64,000 nt of DNA from Bacilli bacterium. GTDB taxonomy: Bacteria; Bacillota_I; Bacilli_A; RF39; UBA660. Positions 61,558-64,000 of this stretch are shown piece after piece (position 1 is the stretch's first letter; every line of letters begins with the position of its first letter). Below the pieces are notes generated by a model. The model was not told the origin of the DNA. It saw only the letters and a program-made list of their open reading frames with translations, and ran no database searches. A program made the position numbers and the translations under genes. The DNA lies in NCBI GenBank assembly GCA_016283935.1, contig JAEENX010000007.1, forward strand, positions 139,123-203,122. The letters are read 5' to 3'.

Positions 61558-62144
61558 TTAATAAAAATAAAAATAAATATTGTAATAAGTGTAACTAATA
61601 ATACAACTATATAACTTATATATTTAATAATAAATGATAAATCAAATTCATCATTAAATACTTTTTTATAATTATTACAATATCCTACTTTTCTATTATT
61701 AGCCCATATACCTACTCTATTATTATATGCATTATCTTGTATAGAACATAAATCATCTACATATAAATATTTATCATAAATATATGCTACTTCAGCATAT
61801 CCATTTTTAACTAAATCTTTTTGTAACAATTCATTATCTACATATACCCAAGCTAATACTCTATCATATTTATCTTTCATATCAGATTTAGAATCATATT
61901 CTAATTCAATTGATTTAGCATAAGTTAATTTATTGCAAACATACTCACTAGATTCTTTACCATAATATTCTATCTTAGAAGTATATTCAGGAGCATTAAT
62001 AGCTATAAATCTTACTTTCTCTAAATTACCATTAATATAAAAAGATGCAGTATCTCCATCAATGCATTTATCTAAAGTTACTACATCTTTTGCATATATA
62101 TTAATTGGGATTAGTAAAAGTATTAATAATACTAATCTTTTCAT
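61545..62144 (-). CDS. Thermonuclease-like SNase with C-terminal membrane anchor
   Basis: A 199-residue exported protein. Signal peptide (residues 1-18), an SNase fold with CIDGDTASF (near 27), VRFIAINAPE with the first catalytic Arg (near 43), YGKESSEY (Glu near 64), and DKYDRVLAWVYVDN with the second Arg (near 93). A C-terminal membrane segment (about 172-193) with a KKRK tail fixes it outside. The family cuts DNA and RNA with calcium. It may gather nucleotides for a host-dependent cell. It is coupled to the gene upstream (gap of one base); the SD is weak. Confidence 0.9.
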   Translation of the reverse strand: MKRLVLLILLLIPINIYAKDVVTLDKCIDGDTASFYINGNLEKVRFIAINAPEYTSKIEYYGKESSEYVCNKLTYAKSIELEYDSKSDMKDKYDRVLAWVYVDNELLQKDLVKNGYAEVAYIYDKYLYVDDLCSIQDNAYNNRVGIWANNRKVGYCNNYKKVFNDEFDLSFIIKYISYIVVLLVTLITIFIFIFIKKRK

Positions 62145-62145
62145 A

Positions 62146-64000
62146 TTAATTATTTACTTCATCTCCACATTCAGGACAGAATGTTTCTTTTCCAGTTAAT
62201 TTAGTTCCACAGTTTCCACAGAACTTAACTTCATCTTTTATTTTATTAAAACATGTTGGACACTTATCATCAGTTAAAGAAACTTTAGCCCCACAATGTC
62301 CACAGTAAGGGCCTTTGCTAATTCTCTTTCTAATTTGTTCAATATGTTCTTTTTCTTTCTTTTCTTTTTCTAAATCTTTTTCTTGTTCATGTTTAATATA
62401 ATTCTTAATCATTACAAGTAATACAACTATAATTATAATACCAGTTAAAGTTATAACTACTGCTGTAGGTATTCCTTCAATAGTAAATAATAATCTACAA
62501 ATAATAAATGCAGTAGCAATCATAGAAGTATTAAATAATGCTTTTTCATTAATATAATTAGAATATAGTAATAATGTTACACATTCAGTTAAGAATACAA
62601 CTGCAAATGATAATTCAACAATTGAATAGAATATACTAAACACTCCAGATATAATTACGAATGAAATAGCAGCAATTGAAATAAATTGATTTCTAGCTGC
62701 TTCATTATCTGTAATAGCATATGCAAATGCAAATATTGCACCAAATATAATAATACTATATAAAGATAATTGATATCCTGTAATAGAATAAGAATATAAT
62801 AATAAAGATCCTACTATAAATCCTAAACTAAATCCTGCAAGTAATTTATCTTTATAAGCAAATATAAATAATACAGTATATGCAACAGCGCATATTAAAT
62901 ATTTATAATAATTAAAGTCTACTCTTATAACTAATTCTAAAATATAGAATAACATTAATATAAAGAATGTTCTTCTATTTGAATTAGTATTATATCTTCT
63001 TGTTAAGAAGAACATAGCTACATAGTCAAATACAACCAATGCCATTCCTATGATGAATAATAATATACTTCCATCGTTTAAAGCAAATTTTACTAAAGTA
63101 ATAAATACTAATGATAATAACTCACAAATTAAATATTTATCTTTAGAGAATATTAAAATTGAAATAGCAGTTATATTACATAAAATATGTCCTAAACCAA
63201 AATCTAATCCAATATAATTGTTGAAATGGTAGCATAATAATTGAACAACCATAAATGCTTTATAAGGTAATAAATGTCTTTCAAAAGTATCCGATTTAAT
63301 AGCAAATGTAGATACTGTTGAAGATATTAATATAAATGCATATACGAAACATCCTGTTAATAAATCATCATTTGTACACATACATGTAATAAATAAGAAT
63401 AATGTTGTTACTATTTTAGTAATAATATTATATGCTTTATTTTCAACTCCACCTAATGGAATAAATAATAAGTCATATATAACAACTATAAATGCACATA
63501 TTACAGATGCAGGTTTAGCGCTATCAAATAAAAATCCTAATGCACTAAAAGTAAATAATGTATTAACAGCTAAACCAATAACAGGTAATAATAATAAACT
63601 ATTATTTTTATATTTTCTTGTCATAACAAAGATTGATGCTAAGTTAATTAAAGTAAATATTAAACCATAATAAGATTCTTTTTCTCCAATATATAATACA
63701 TAAATAAATAATGCTACAAATGTAATAATTGGGAATGCACTAAATCCTTTTCCTAATAAAGAAATAATATTTGCAATTAATAACATTGAAGGAATCACAA
63801 GTGCAGTAATATAACTATCATTAGTAAAAAACATTACTACATAATAGATCATAAATGAAAATGCTGCATATGCTAATTCATAAAAAGCAAATACTTTAGT
63901 TTTAACTTTCATTAATAAACATAATATAGCAATTAGTATACATACACTCGCTAAGAATATATGAATACCATCACCATGGAAAGATAACCAATTTCCAAAT
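62146..64000 (-). CDS. Polytopic membrane protein with two C-terminal zinc ribbons (partial)
   Basis: At least 617 residues. Some 14 or more membrane segments are followed by a charged stretch and a cytoplasmic tail with two zinc ribbons: CGHCGAK with CPTCFNK, then CGNCGTK with CPECGDE. The ATG at 63912 has no ribosome binding site, and the frame stays open for 29 more codons to the window edge, encoding a hydrophobic segment (DGIHIFLASVCILIAILCLL). The true start therefore lies outside. The 5' part of the gene is not in the window. Function unknown. Confidence 0.83.
   Translation of the reverse strand, partial: FGNWLSFHGDGIHIFLASVCILIAILCLLMKVKTKVFAFYELAYAAFSFMIYYVVMFFTNDSYITALVIPSMLLIANIISLLGKGFSAFPIITFVALFIYVLYIGEKESYYGLIFTLINLASIFVMTRKYKNNSLLLLPVIGLAVNTLFTFSALGFLFDSAKPASVICAFIVVIYDLLFIPLGGVENKAYNIITKIVTTLFLFITCMCTNDDLLTGCFVYAFILISSTVSTFAIKSDTFERHLLPYKAFMVVQLLCYHFNNYIGLDFGLGHILCNITAISILIFSKDKYLICELLSLVFITLVKFALNDGSILLFIIGMALVVFDYVAMFFLTRRYNTNSNRRTFFILMLFYILELVIRVDFNYYKYLICAVAYTVLFIFAYKDKLLAGFSLGFIVGSLLLYSYSITGYQLSLYSIIIFGAIFAFAYAITDNEAARNQFISIAAISFVIISGVFSIFYSIVELSFAVVFLTECVTLLLYSNYINEKALFNTSMIATAFIICRLLFTIEGIPTAVVITLTGIIIIVVLLVMIKNYIKHEQEKDLEKEKKEKEHIEQIRKRISKGPYCGHCGAKVSLTDDKCPTCFNKIKDEVKFCGNCGTKLTGKETFCPECGDEVNN

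Overview
The window is strongly A+T-rich DNA from a low-GC Gram-positive-type bacterium with one membrane. Genes are densely packed, start mostly with ATG and end mostly with TAA. TGA is a genuine stop (for example at 36091 and 36804) and tryptophan is TGG, so the Mycoplasma code is excluded. The mix of SipW-type signal peptidases, an LtaS-like sulfatase-fold enzyme, a PrsW protease, Thr-rich surface stalks and many zinc-ribbon membrane proteins fits the uncultured gut Bacilli/Mollicutes-related lineages (RF39-like). That placement is an inference. I saw no rRNA, tRNA, CRISPR array, insertion sequence or prophage, and no gene-free stretch longer than 300 bases.

Layout. 1-1.5 kb: three small genes of unknown function. 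1.6-4.1 kb: an operon for phosphatidylethanolamine (pssA, psd and a flippase-like membrane protein). 4.2-16.7 kb: a cytoplasmic GH30 glycosidase, an HD hydrolase, an anchored polysaccharide deacetylase, zinc-ribbon and stalked surface proteins, a fused ABC transporter, a Nudix hydrolase, a CAP-domain protein and a methyltransferase-like protein. 16.7-19.3 kb: a VTC / DUF4956 / Cthe_2159-type beta-helix operon. 19.4-26.2 kb: a DUF3419-like protein, DUF362, a lipoprotein, PrsW, hypotheticals and a small RNA-polymerase-alpha-CTD-like protein. 26.4-27.7 kb: an acidic proline-rich repeat protein. 27.7-34.1 kb: a GtrA / DUF6020-like / GT2 operon, a PrsA-like foldase and an LtaS-like enzyme.

34.2-59.1 kb is the most unusual part. 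It is a nearly unidirectional locus with three apparently active SipW-type signal peptidases and a fourth paralogue that has lost both catalytic positions. It also encodes at least eight proteins whose membrane segment ends in a SipW-type junction (TYAWF, LAKY, LSRY and similar), an extracellular CPHC thioredoxin-fold protein, a 2761-residue beta-helix surface protein, and three cytoplasmic proteins of unknown family, one of them a 59-residue gene. At the upstream end is a membrane-anchored McrB-like AAA+ GTPase with a DUF2357-like partner that shows no nuclease motif. I read this as a surface-fibre or matrix export and assembly system, distantly comparable to SipW-TasA. 59.3-64 kb: a HerA-like ATPase transcribed away from the McrB-like gene, a small membrane protein, an anchored SNase-type nuclease, and a multi-TM zinc-ribbon protein that runs off the window edge.

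Expression signals are unusually regular. Many transcription units have an extended -10 (TGnTATAAT) followed after about 6 nt by an (A)GGTGAT Shine-Dalgarno sequence, so the mRNA should begin at or next to the ribosome binding site. Most units end in compact hairpins that also contain the stop codon or last codons, and convergent genes share them.
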